This document shows positions 47,138 to 56,514 of a DNA stretch of 64,000 nt, piece after piece. The stretch is from Larix kaempferi. Lineage: Eukaryota; Streptophyta; Pinopsida; Pinales; Pinaceae. Below the pieces are notes generated by a model, which worked only from the letters and a program-made list of their open reading frames with translations, searched no databases and was not told the origin of the DNA. Position numbers and translations under genes: made by a program. Every line of letters starts with the position of its first letter. The stretch's first letter is position 1. The DNA is taken from contig BSBM01000232.1 in NCBI GenBank assembly GCA_027924585.1, forward strand, positions 30,713,001 to 30,777,000, read 5' to 3'.

Positions 47138-47489
47138 TGTTGGTAGTACGGCTGCTGTTACACCAAAACCCGTAGGTGATTGGTAAAATCATCACTGCCA
47201 GATTTCAAGGATCCACGAGAGGCGATTAGTCCCTTGTCACGATACACCGGGGAGCGTTGACTACTTGCAATTTCGTGCAACAATCTCCCCCTCAGCGCGA
47301 GACAAGTGTGTATCGAAATCGTGACCTCTGGCTCTGATACCAATTGTTGGTAGTATGGCTGCCGCTACACTAAAACCCGCAGGTGATTGGTAAACTCACC
47401 ATTGCCAGATTTCAAGGATCCACGAGAGGCGATTAGTCCCTTGTCACGATACACCAGGGAGCGTTGACTACTTGCAATTTCGTGCAACA
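47138..47489 (-). mobile_element. TRIM-like miniature LTR element, 352 bp
   Basis: Two 145 bp direct repeats (47138-47282 and 47345-47489), each TGTTGGTAG..GTGCAACA, enclose only 62 bases. Those bases contain, on the - strand, the primer site TGGTATCAGAGCC (47342-47330, tRNA-Met type) two bases after the LTR, and a polypurine stretch GCTGAGGGGGAGAT (47296-47283) next to the other LTR. It therefore has every cis signal of an LTR retrotransposon and no coding capacity. Flanks are GCAAG and ACAAG, a target duplication with one mismatch. The copies differ at about seven positions. Confidence 0.9.
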
Positions 47490-47494
47490 ACAAG

Positions 47495-48050
47495 TTGGTA
47501 GTGTCGTCTCCCCACTATAAGGTATTTTCCTGCACAACAGTCAGTCATGGAGGATTCATAGGCTTGAGCCCACGCAGAAATAAACCACTCATATTAATTG
47601 TGGAGGAAAGACCCTCATCGTTCAACAATGGAGGAAGGGACCAACAAATGGAGGCCTACAAGGAGAGGGTCTGCTGAATGGTGGATTGAGAGTTGACACA
47701 AAGAAATTGTGGAGAGATGTGTGAGTATTAACGTTTCCACCGATCCAACGAAAGGGCGCACCACACTTTACACCAAACGAGATAGTGCACTGGCCTGGTT
47801 GCACGATCCAGATGCAACAGGTGACCTTCCATGAAAGGTTCATGCACCAGTCATGTTCAACCTTCACTGCATTCAATGTAGTAACGTTTCTTGGATTTCT
47901 ATAAAGTGTAGGACTAAGGAGGGTGTAGGAGGGAGAAATGTCTATGCAGAGAGAAGAGAATCTGGCAAGTTGAATGTCAGACTATGCAAAGGGCAGGAAA
48001 AATGTACAGAGTAGAATGAATATAATGCCAACAACAAGAGTTATGGGGTA
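47495..48050 (-). other. Leader part of the outer element
   Basis: This stretch follows the outer element's primer site in its direction. An open frame at 47876-47622 (-) shows no gag motif. No gene is supported. Confidence 0.4.
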
Positions 48051-48063
48051 GGCTCTAATACCA
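48051..48063 (-). other. Primer-binding site of the outer element (tRNA-Met type)
   Basis: Reads TGGTATTAGAGCC on the - strand, one base from the LTR end. It differs from the canonical TGGTATCAGAGCC by one transition. Confidence 0.8.
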
Positions 48064-48064
48064 T

Positions 48065-48225
48065 TGTTAGGTGCCCCAAAAGGGAAAATAGGCATAAATC
48101 AATAGAGACAAGAAGAATAAGCGTTAAGCACAAATTTTCCATTAACTAATGTACAATAAATACATGAGAATTGACCCTTGGGTTTTAGATTCCAAGAGGT
48201 ATCTTGGACTCCTGGGTGACTCTTG
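48065..48225 (-). repeat. First part of the right LTR (5' LTR) of the outer element
   Basis: 161 bp matching 41003-41165 or so. The LTR is interrupted here by the copia element and continues at 55244-55293. Confidence 0.85.
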
Positions 48226-48914
48226 TGTTGATGTATATGTACCTTTGGAATGTATTTCATATATGTATATTGTATTCCTATAGAGATGGTATTATTCCTC
48301 TATACGGAAGTGTTTGTATTCCTATAGAGATGTTATTATTCCTCTATACGGAAGTGTCGTCATTTATATTGTAAGTGTCGTAACTTATACTTGATGGGTT
48401 ATTAGACCACCTTGTTGGGGTCGGCCCTGTATAAGTCATGTGGGTCAAAGGGTTATTAGACCACCCTATTGGGGGTCGGCCATGTGGGTCAAAGGGTTAT
48501 TAGACCACCCTATTGGGTGTCGGCCCAGTCAGCATTGTGTTATGTGGTTAAGTTGAGGCCGACGTAGTAAAGGTTATTAGGAAAGTCAAGTCAAGTATAA
48601 ATAGAGTGCGGGAGGCACTCTATTTTATCATTCTATTCTCTCACACACTCTTTGGAGAGTGGCGCACTTGTGGAGGAGGAGAAGCTGCTGCTAGGAGATG
48701 TCTATCTCTTATGCTTGGGTTGTATCATTGCTCTATCTATCTCTGAGGAAGTTATTGGGGTTTTTCACCTTTATGGTTTTCCCCAAGTAAACTCTGTGTC
48801 TCTTGTGTGCTTGCATTATTGTGTCCATGATTAATATGCTGTAGATATGCTGTACATGTTGTTCTCTCAGTTAAGATCCTAGATCAGATTGAAGTAAATT
48901 CTGAAAAACTAACA
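48226..48914 (+). repeat. 5' LTR of the copia element
   Basis: 689 bp, TGTTGATG..CTAACA. It contains internal duplications: a 48 bp block with CCTCTATACGGAAGTG occurs twice at about 48275-48360, and a GGGTTATTAGACCACC block with a variable tail occurs three times at about 48397-48530. Confidence 0.95.
48596..48604 (+). promoter_or_regulatory. TATA box of the copia LTR
   Basis: TATAAATAG, followed about 30 bases later by a pyrimidine-rich start region. The same motif is kept in the 3' LTR at 54920-54928. Confidence 0.7.
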
Positions 48915-48926
48915 TGGTATCAGAGC
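48915..48926 (+). other. Primer-binding site of the copia element (initiator tRNA-Met)
   Basis: TGGTATCAGAGC directly after the LTR end, the canonical copia primer site. Confidence 0.95.
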
Positions 48927-51069
48927 TAGCCTGAAAGAAGGCATGGTATGGCATGTATGACACTTGTTGCACTTGCGATGTTTGGGATTGATATAGCAAA
49001 AACCAGTCATCGTAGCACTTTCGCGATAAATCCATTTTGGCGAATTTTTCGGATCTGAAAATTCTACAGGTCGAATATCAGATCCCAATGTACCTTGTGT
49101 CCAAAGGAAAACTTCTAATTCATTGTACTTTGTGTTTTATGATATGTACAATCTAGGGTTTCTGCCTCTTCCAGATCTGAGTCATAAATAGGTGACCTAG
49201 GAAAAAATGTCATAACTTGGGCTAGGAAGCTCCAAATGAAATTTCGTAAAACGTGACAGGTAGTACACAGACTGTACTATCTTAAGAAACGTTTTCAGAG
49301 GCCGAAGTTGAACCCGTGACATGTGGAATGCCGTACAATTTCGCTCTCCTGTTTTATCCCATAAACAGGTCACGTTGCGACACTTGGAATAACTCTCTCT
49401 AAGAGAATCCAATTGAGGTCAAACCTATGGGGTTGGAAAGATGACAAGTCGGGTTGCCACAGGTAGAAGTTTCAGACCCCTTGGATCGGAAAGTTAGGAG
49501 GTACACCAGAATCATTCAGGTACATGTTTCTGTCAAAACAAAATTATTTTTGAGCACCTTCATTCATGGCTTCGAGAATTTAGGGTTTCGGAGAAAGATG
49601 AAATTTTTGTAATCGGAGACCATGGCTGGGTGCTACTCATCAAAATCGAAATTTAGAGACCAAGATCAGAATTTTTGGTTGGGCAGAAGGTCGGGCTTGA
49701 TCAGACCCTAGTTCGAGACTTTGATCGGAAAAGTGAAAAATTAGGGCTTCTGCAAAAATGGGAATTTTTGAAATCTGTGACCACGGCTGGAAGCTCCTCA
49801 GAAAAATAAAAGATTGGAGCTTTGGATCGAAACTTTTGATTGTGTAGAAGGGTGGGCTTTATCAAATCCTAGTTCGGGGTCATGTCCAGTGAATCCGGAA
49901 GTTTCAAAGACAAATTTGAGGGGTGAAACTTTGCAGTGTTCAAATTCTGAGTATACCAGGTTGATCAGCTCATCAAGGCGCATCTTTCTATCCTTTGAGA
50001 AGTTTGAAATTCAAAGTTTGAATTTTTAGGGTTTCCCTGACAAACCCTAATCCAGCTCTAGATCCAGTTCCTGCAAATCAAGTGGATTGGGTTAATCCTA
50101 GAAGAGAATGGATTGGTCACCTGCATAAGTGAAGAAGTTCCTGTTTTAGAGGGAGATGAGTCTAAGTCCTTACATAAGAAGATTACAAGCAATCTCGACA
50201 GGTATGAATTATCCAGGTATGTTTCGAGATTTGTTCATGATTAAGTTTATGGTCTTCATATTATTACGATTAGTACAATCTTGATTAAATTTAGACTTGT
50301 CGTATCACCTTTATAAAATTATGAATGCATGATAAAAGATATTCATTGATTAGGGTGTTGACACTTATGATTATACTAATACATTATGGTGTTGTATGAG
50401 GTTTATGTTGTCCGCTAACATGAAAGGTACACCAAGAAAGACAAATCATGTTCTAGTTCAAGAACATATGATCATGGTGACATGAAAACAAAGATTCATC
50501 CATTGTCATGGATCACATGGAAGATCGATTTACGAGGTATGTATAACTTGGTTCTATAATGGTTAACTTATGAGATATGCAGGTTACTAGGACAAGTCAT
50601 TGAAGAGAACAAGAAGACATCATGTGGGTATGTTAGACATAACTAGCTAACATACTAATCCAGGTATGTTTTTCCTATATCAAGTTAGAATCCTATCTTG
50701 TGATAGGATCTCTTATATAAGTATACATGGCATGATTGATAATGATTATTCATAGGTTTGAATAATCATGGGTGTATGCATATTATGTTTCTTACCTTAA
50801 TTGATGATATGACTAACTAGAAGAGTCATGAAAGTATAGGTTTGAGTAATCATGGGTTTAGGCATATTATGTTTCTTACTTTAATTTATGATATGACTAA
50901 CCATAAGAGTCCTTGAATACTAATGCTTATTATTTCTGTTTGAAATGATCATGACTATACATGCTTAAGATTATTGTGTTTTGATAGTATTGAGAATATA
51001 CTAATAAATGTATGATTATGTATGAGATCTCGAGGATATCACAATAATGATACTTGTAAGCATGCATAG
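48927..51069 (+). repeat. Non-coding leader of the copia element with internal duplication
   Basis: No gag. A block of about 170 bp with AAAATGGGAATTTTTG, a GACCA(T/C)GGCTGG word and a GATCAGACCCTAGTTCG-like word occurs twice (about 49570-49740 and 49745-49885). Between 50210 and 50900 several AGGTATGTTT-like words and two copies of an ATAGGTTTGA(A/G)TAATCATGG block occur. These resemble splice donors, but no exon structure could be worked out. Confidence 0.6.
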
Positions 51070-51273
51070 TGATCGAGGATGGATATAAGTTCAAGGACAG
51101 GTAATCCAAGAAGCAAAGATCAAGAGGGAGCACACTCCAGTAGTTTCTGCAAGGGTGCAGATATTCAGAGGGAGTTGACCACTTCTCACAATCCACATCA
51201 GAATGGAATTGCAGAAAGGTTGCAAAGATTTAGAGGGAGTCCACCCAACAACCAAACAAAGATATGTATTTGA
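51070..51273 (+). pseudogene. Integrase fragment of the copia element
   Basis: The frame 51079-51273 contains CKGADIQRELTTSHNPHQNG followed by IAER, which is the end of the copia integrase core (usual form GIQ..LTTPYTPQQNGVAER). The upstream catalytic D,D part and the downstream C-terminal domain are missing. The frame ends soon after. Confidence 0.8.
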
Positions 51274-51673
51274 ATTATCATTTCTTGCATAATTGATTGT
51301 TTAAATAATACTGTTCAATGATGTATATACTGATGTTCCTAGAATTAGGCTGTGTATTTTGGCATATTAGAATAATTGCATTAATGAACAACATACTACT
51401 AATATGCATATAATGGGTAAGTGGCCTATGGCACTGTACAACATTCCATTGCTACTTATCTAGAATGAAACCTCTTTGCTGACATGTTGGGAGTTGTGCA
51501 CACTCTTAACAATGTTCTGGTAAAGATTGGAAGGCATCTAGAAAGTCACGGGATATGGATAAATGTTGTATTGAAGCATTGGCTAAATTAATTGCATGAC
51601 TGCATGACATATTTCTTTATGAGTAAGAACTTGTTCTGAAAACTATGAGATGTTTCTAATCATGCAATTTAAC
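51274..51673 (+). other. Copia interior without coding between IN and RT fragments
   Basis: AT-rich. It ends in a pyrimidine-rich tract and AG directly before the RT frame, resembling a splice acceptor (AACTTGTTTTGTAG). Confidence 0.45.
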
Positions 51674-53203
51674 TTGTTTTGTAGGAAAGATCGTATACCA
51701 TCACCTACAAAAGAAGGACTACAACATTTGTTCCAACAACAAAGTTATCTATCGAAGATATTTAAGATGTTGAAGTTCCTAGGATTTGGAAAGAATGCCA
51801 TGATCGAGGAGTACCATTCAATCATGAAGAATGATATTTGGGATGCGGTCCCAAGACCTGAAGGGAAGTCTGTTGTGACTTCCAAATGGATCTATAAGAT
51901 CAAGCATGTTGTAGGTGGAAACATAGAGACTTTTTCTCCTGTAGCCAGATCCACTTCCATCAGTTCAGTACTTGCTCTAGCTGCAGTGATGAAATGGAAG
52001 ATACACCAGATGGATGTCGAGACAACTTTCTTGAATGATGTAGTCGAAGAGGAAGTGTATGTAGAGCAGCCACTCAGGTTTGAGACACATGACCGAGAGT
52101 CACATGTGTGCAAACTGAAGAAAGCCCTGTATGGTTTGAAATAGGAAACCAGGACCTGGTATGGCAGGATAGATGGCTTTCTATCTAGTTTGGTATTTAC
52201 CAAGAGTAAAGCGGATTCCAAACTTTACTACGAGGTTGAAGAAGGCAATCCAGTGATACTACTTTTGTATGTGGATGACCTGTTTGTTACAGGTGAGGAT
52301 AAATTGATTGCCGACATGTAGCGGAAGCTTGCTGCCAAGTTCGAAATGAAGAACTTGGAGATGATGCACTACTTTCTAGGCATGGAGGTGTGGCAGAGTG
52401 CAGATGGAATCTTCCTTGGACAAGAGAAGTATGCAGTAGAGATCCTGAAGAGGTTCGGGATGATGGACTGCAAGGCCATGGCCACACCTATGGCATCGAA
52501 CCTGAAGCTTCTGTGTGATGCTTCATTTGATCCGGTTGATGTCACTGTGTATCGTCAGACGATTGGGTCCTTGATGTACCTGACAAGCACGAGACCAGAT
52601 ATCTGCTTTGCGGTGAACACATTGAGCCAGTTCCTGACAGATCCCAGAGGTGTTCACCTGGTTGCTCTAAAGCATATTCTGAGGTACCTGAAGGGTACGA
52701 TTGACTATGGGATCAAGTATGATGCGAATCAAAAGTTTAACCTACAGGGTTATGTTGATTCAGATTGGGCAGATAGTTCTGCAGATAGGAAGAGCACTTC
52801 TGGGTGTTGCTTCAGTATGGGATCAGGTGTGATCTCTTGGTTTAGCAGGAAGCAGTCTTGCGTACCACTGAGTACAGCTGAAGCAGAGTATGTTGCAGTT
52901 TGTTCAGCTAGTTATGAGGCAGTATGGCTGAGGAAGCTACTATTTGAGTTATTTGATCTATTGTTGGAGGCTACTGGTATCTTCTGTGATAACGAGAGTT
53001 GTGTGAAGTTGTCTCAGAACTTGGTGTTCCATGATAGGTCGAAATACATTGAGATCAAATATCAATATATTAGGGATATGGTGCAGAGAGGAGCAGTGAA
53101 GCTCTTGTATGTTGCGACGGATGAGCAGATTGCAGATGTATTGACGAATCCACTAGCCAAAGTGAAGTTCGAGTACTTCAGAGAGAGGCTTGGTGTTCTT
53201 TAG
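51674..53203 (+). pseudogene. Copia reverse transcriptase-RNase H, two stops and one deletion
   Basis: One continuous frame. RT starts with an EYHSIMKNDIWDAVPRPEGK block (about 51810-51870) and goes on with the WIYKIK block, ETFSPVARS, KALYGLK, YVDDLFVTG (about 52270-52296, catalytic Asp-Asp), then the SLMYLTSTRPDI block. RNase H follows, with VDSDWADSSADRKSTSGC and STAEAEYVA, to a stop at 53201-53203. About 20 residues normally found between WIYKIK and ETFSPVAR are missing, in frame. TAG stops lie at 52142 (where copia has Gln in YGLKQ) and 52319. The frame is otherwise well kept, so inactivation by point changes is recent or mild. Confidence 0.92.
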
Positions 53204-53700
53204 ATTGACGACACTTCGAGGAAGAAGTGATGGACACATTTGCTGAAGCAATTTCAAGCATGGTGAGAGTAGGATCCTTCCATGGCTATGGATGTAAGCG
53301 CTGGATGATGAGCATCATGACGATGCTCCAGTTATTGCTCTGTTGGATGCTGGATATGATTAGTTGGATCATGTGTATGTATCTGTAGATGTATCAGGTG
53401 GATACATTGTATGATTAGGTGGATCATGTATCAGGTGGATACATTGTATGATCAGGTGGATCATGTATGATGATATGTATCAGGTAGATACTTGGTATGC
53501 ATCAGGTGGATGCATTATATGATCAGGATGATCATGGATGACGAGCTTCAGGATGTTGCTCCAGATGATATGCATCGGGACGATGCAGTGATGATGATCA
53601 GGATGATCATATGTGATGACATGTATCAGGTGGATACATTACATAATCAGTTGGATTATGTGTGATGAGTTCCAAAGACACAGATGCACATGAGCTTTTA
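53204..53700 (+). repeat. Simple-repeat region downstream of RNase H
   Basis: Made of repeated words ATCAGGTGGATACATT, GATCAGG(T/A)(G)GATCATG and ATGATGATATG between about 53370 and 53660. Confidence 0.75.
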
Positions 53701-53703
53701 GGA

Positions 53704-54149
53704 CATGGTTGTAGATGTGTTCTCCCATGGCCGCGATGTAATTGCTGGGATTTTTCGCCATGGTGGTAGATGTGTTCTCCCATGGTCGTGATGTAATTGC
53801 TAGGGCCATTCGAGCATGGTTGTAGATGTGTTCTCCCATGGATGCGATATAACTGCTGGGGCCATTCGAGCATGTTTGTAGATGTGTTCTCCCATGGCTG
53901 CGATATAAGTGTTGGGGCCATTCGAGCATGGTTGTAGATGTGTTATCCCATGGCTGTGATATAAGTGTTGGGGCCATTCGAGCATGGTTATAGATGTGTT
54001 CTCTGATGGCTGTGATATAAGTGTTGGGCCATTTGAGCATGGTTGTAGATGTGTTCTCCCATGGCTACAATATAAGTGCTGTGCCATTCTCGCATGGTTG
54101 TAGATGTGTTCTCCCATGGCATAGATGTAAGTGCTGTGTGATGTGAATC
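53704..54149 (+). repeat. 56 bp tandem repeat, eight units
   Basis: The unit begins CATGGTTGTAGATGTGTTCT and ends GGGGCCATTCGAG; units are 54-56 bp long. Because 56 is not a multiple of three, the antisense strand stays open in a frame that reads the unit in all three phases (for example MGEHIYNHARMA, GRTHLQPCSNGP and ENTSTTMLEWP). It lies between the RNase H stop and the polypurine tract. Confidence 0.9.
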
Positions 54150-54549
54150 TGGGTTGTGCTTCATGAACGATGATCATGAGTATCAGGATGATACTTTGTG
54201 GCCGTGGACAGGTTGTACAGTAGCATGTAAAAGGTCCTGGGAGATCCGATAGGTTGAGCTGTGTGCTCGTAATCAGTCCTGGGATGCTCTTTCGAGGTTT
54301 TGTTGACTCACGTAATAAGTCCTGAGGATTGCACAGTATGGCGAGTGATGATGAAGACCTGCAGGGGGTGGGCCTACATCCACTATGAAAAAGGATTAGC
54401 TCTGTAGAACTTCCTATGACGAGTAGATTGGAGATTGATTGAGATAGCAGCAGCAATGATGATGACGATGATTCGCTGATGATGATCCAGAGAAGAAGAC
54501 TTGTGCTAGAAGACCTGTGTCGAGAAATACTTTCCTAGTTAAGAGGGAG
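54150..54549 (+). other. 3' untranslated part and polypurine tract of the copia element
   Basis: Non-coding. AAGAGGGAG at 54541-54549 directly before the LTR is the polypurine tract. Confidence 0.8.
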
Positions 54550-55238
54550 TGTTGATGTATATGTAATTTCGGAATGTATTTCATATATGTATATTGTATT
54601 CCTATAGAGATGGTATTATTCCTCTATACGGAAGTGTTTGTATTCCTATAGATATGTTATTATTCCTCTATACGGAAGTGTCGTCATTTATATTGTAAGT
54701 GTCATAACTTATACTTGATGGGTTATTAGACCACCTTGTTGGGGTCGGCCCTGTATAAGTCATGTGGGTCAAAGGGTTATTAGACCACCCTATTGGGGGT
54801 TGGCCATGTGGGTCAAAGGGTTATTAGACCACCCTATTGGGTGTTGGCCCAGTCAGCATTGTGTTATGTGGTTAAGTTGAGGCCGACCTAGTAAAGGTTA
54901 TTAGGCAAGTCAAGTCAAGTATAAATAGAATGCGGGAGGCACTCTATATTATCATTCTATTCTCTCACACACTCTTTGGAGAGTGGCGCACTTTTGGAGG
55001 AGGAGAAGCTGCTGCTAGGAGATGTCTATCTCTTATGCTTGGGTTGTATCATTGCTCTATCTATCTCTGAGGAAGTTATTGAGGTTTTTCACCTTTATGG
55101 TTTTCCCCAGGTAAAATATGTGTCTCTTGTGTGCTTGCATTATTGTGTCCATGATTAATATGCTGTAGATATGTTGTACATGATGTTCTCTCAGTTAAGA
55201 TCCTAGATCAGATTGAAGTAAATTCTGAAAAACTAACA
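54550..55238 (+). repeat. 3' LTR of the copia element
   Basis: 689 bp, partner of 48226-48914, followed by the TCTTG duplication (55239-55243). Confidence 0.95.
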
Positions 55239-55243
55239 TCTTG

Positions 55244-55293
55244 GTCTCCCTTTTCACAATAATATTCATCACACAAATGATTAGGATGCAACA
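55244..55293 (-). repeat. Second part of the right LTR of the outer element
   Basis: 50 bp that continue the LTR broken at 48225. They align with the end of the left LTR (GTCTCCCTTTTCACA onward) and end in GCAACA. Confidence 0.85.
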
Positions 55294-56514
55294 AATGGAA
55301 TTGGGGTAACAAACCCAAGGGACTATTGACTTAGAGAAGGGAGCCCGAGGGATTGTTAACTTAGAGAAGGGAGCTCCATTCCTTGGGTTGTGTAGGTTGA
55401 TGTGGGAGGGGTGTTAGCGGATTGGGATAGCTATAGTGGGAAAACTAGGTACCTTCTTGTTATCAGACAATCTACTCTAGCAGACGCGAGAATGATCTCC
55501 CTAGTGCAGGGGGATCTAGAACAAATGGAGACAGAACATAAAACTACTTTCTTAGATCAATTAGAGATCACAGCAAATAGATGTCTTACCTTCAGATTCG
55601 CGAATCCTTTTCCTCTACTCCAAAATTTGTGGTCATCGGATCCGTAGTTGCAAGACCTGTCAAAGCACTATTGATGACCCGAAAATTGCAGCACCGACAA
55701 TTAGGGATTCTCCCCGGTAAGCAAGCCCAATTAGATCGCTCACCGTTTGGTGTGGGGAATCCGTCCAGTTAATGGCCTGACTACCATATGTGATTTAAAG
55801 ATTTGTTTTAACCATTTGTGGCCCGATCCACCGTTTATGTATTTATATTTAAAGATGATATGCAAGTGCTCTATCTAAATGCATATAATCGAAACAAATC
55901 TAATCTAAAACTATCTAAACTAACTAATCTATCCCTACAGGGATCAAATATGAAGTATGAGTAATATATTGGAAATGTACCTAAGAAAATCATAGATAGC
56001 TATTTCGAAATTATAAGCACATTTACATCATAATATAAAGGATATCAAAGATAGCTCTGATGTAATTAAAACATTCCATTACTCATTAAGCACATAGATA
56101 ATTGCACAGGAAATAAGAGAATTCATAACCAAGAAAGAGTTCAAACAGGTTAGGAACGATTTCACAGTATGCATGAATGATGAAGAAATAATTCAACAGA
56201 ACATTCAACACATTCTCAATCAAAACACAGTGCTATCTTTTCCCAGGCAAATAGATCCTTCTTTATTAATGCAACAAAGTAGTTCACGTACAAAACAATC
56301 CATTCCTTTCAAAATTCCTTTAATTCTATTCTATTCTTCTATTTATAACTTTACAAAATTGTCTCTAGTGTCTCCTCAGATACCCTAACCCTGGGGAAAC
56401 ACAAAAGTTTGTCTTCTAGTGCTCACATAATACAAAATTAGTTTCCAGCTATTTTTTAATGTTTATACAATAAATCATCTTCCAGCTGTCTTTAAAATAT
56501 TTTACAATGTAAAA
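55294..56514. other. Intergenic DNA
   Basis: A block of about 32 bp (TTAACTTAGAGAAGGGAGC type) is repeated at about 55319-55380. A + strand ORF at 55402-55647 has no recognised domain. 55800-56500 is AT-rich with no gene. Confidence 0.4.

Larger units (their letters stand above)
48226..55238 (+). mobile_element. Ty1/copia retrotransposon, deleted, nested in an LTR
   Basis: 7013 bp with identical-length LTRs (689 bp each) and perfect TCTTG target duplications (48221-48225 and 55239-55243). In order: LTR, primer site TGGTATCAGAGC (48915-48926), a non-coding leader of about 2.1 kb, a small integrase fragment, RT-RNase H, two tandem-repeat arrays, polypurine tract AAGAGGGAG (54541-54549) and LTR. 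gag, protease and most of integrase are missing. RT-RNase H directly before the 3' end, after integrase, is the copia order. LTRs differ by about 19 substitutions and no indel, so the insertion is of moderate age. Confidence 0.95.
41003..55293 (-). mobile_element. Outer short-LTR retroelement hosting three younger insertions
   Basis: Both ends carry the same sequence of about 212 bp, TGTTAGGTG..CAACA: left copy 41003-41214, right copy 48065-48225 continued at 55244-55293. On the - strand, the LTR at the right is followed by TGGTATTAGAGCC (48063-48051), a tRNA-Met type primer site, and AAGGTGGGATT lies before the left LTR as polypurine tract. The interior is 6850 bp, of which about 2 kb are later insertions. 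Only a zinc-knuckle gag-like fragment is recognisable, so it is a non-autonomous or gutted element. The flanking 5-mers (GAAGG left, AATGG right) agree in only two of five bases, so a target duplication is not clear. Confidence 0.75.

Noticed and set aside
47138-47489. Cassandra-type TRIM
   Set aside because: The LTR lacks any 5S-rRNA-like promoter boxes that I can recognise.
48652-48834. 60-codon ORF in both copia LTRs (also 54976-55158)
   Set aside because: It is the R-U5 part of the LTR and is duplicated because LTRs are copies.
53704-54149. CRISPR-like array
   Set aside because: Units follow one another without unique spacers, and the DNA is plant nuclear; it is an ordinary tandem array.
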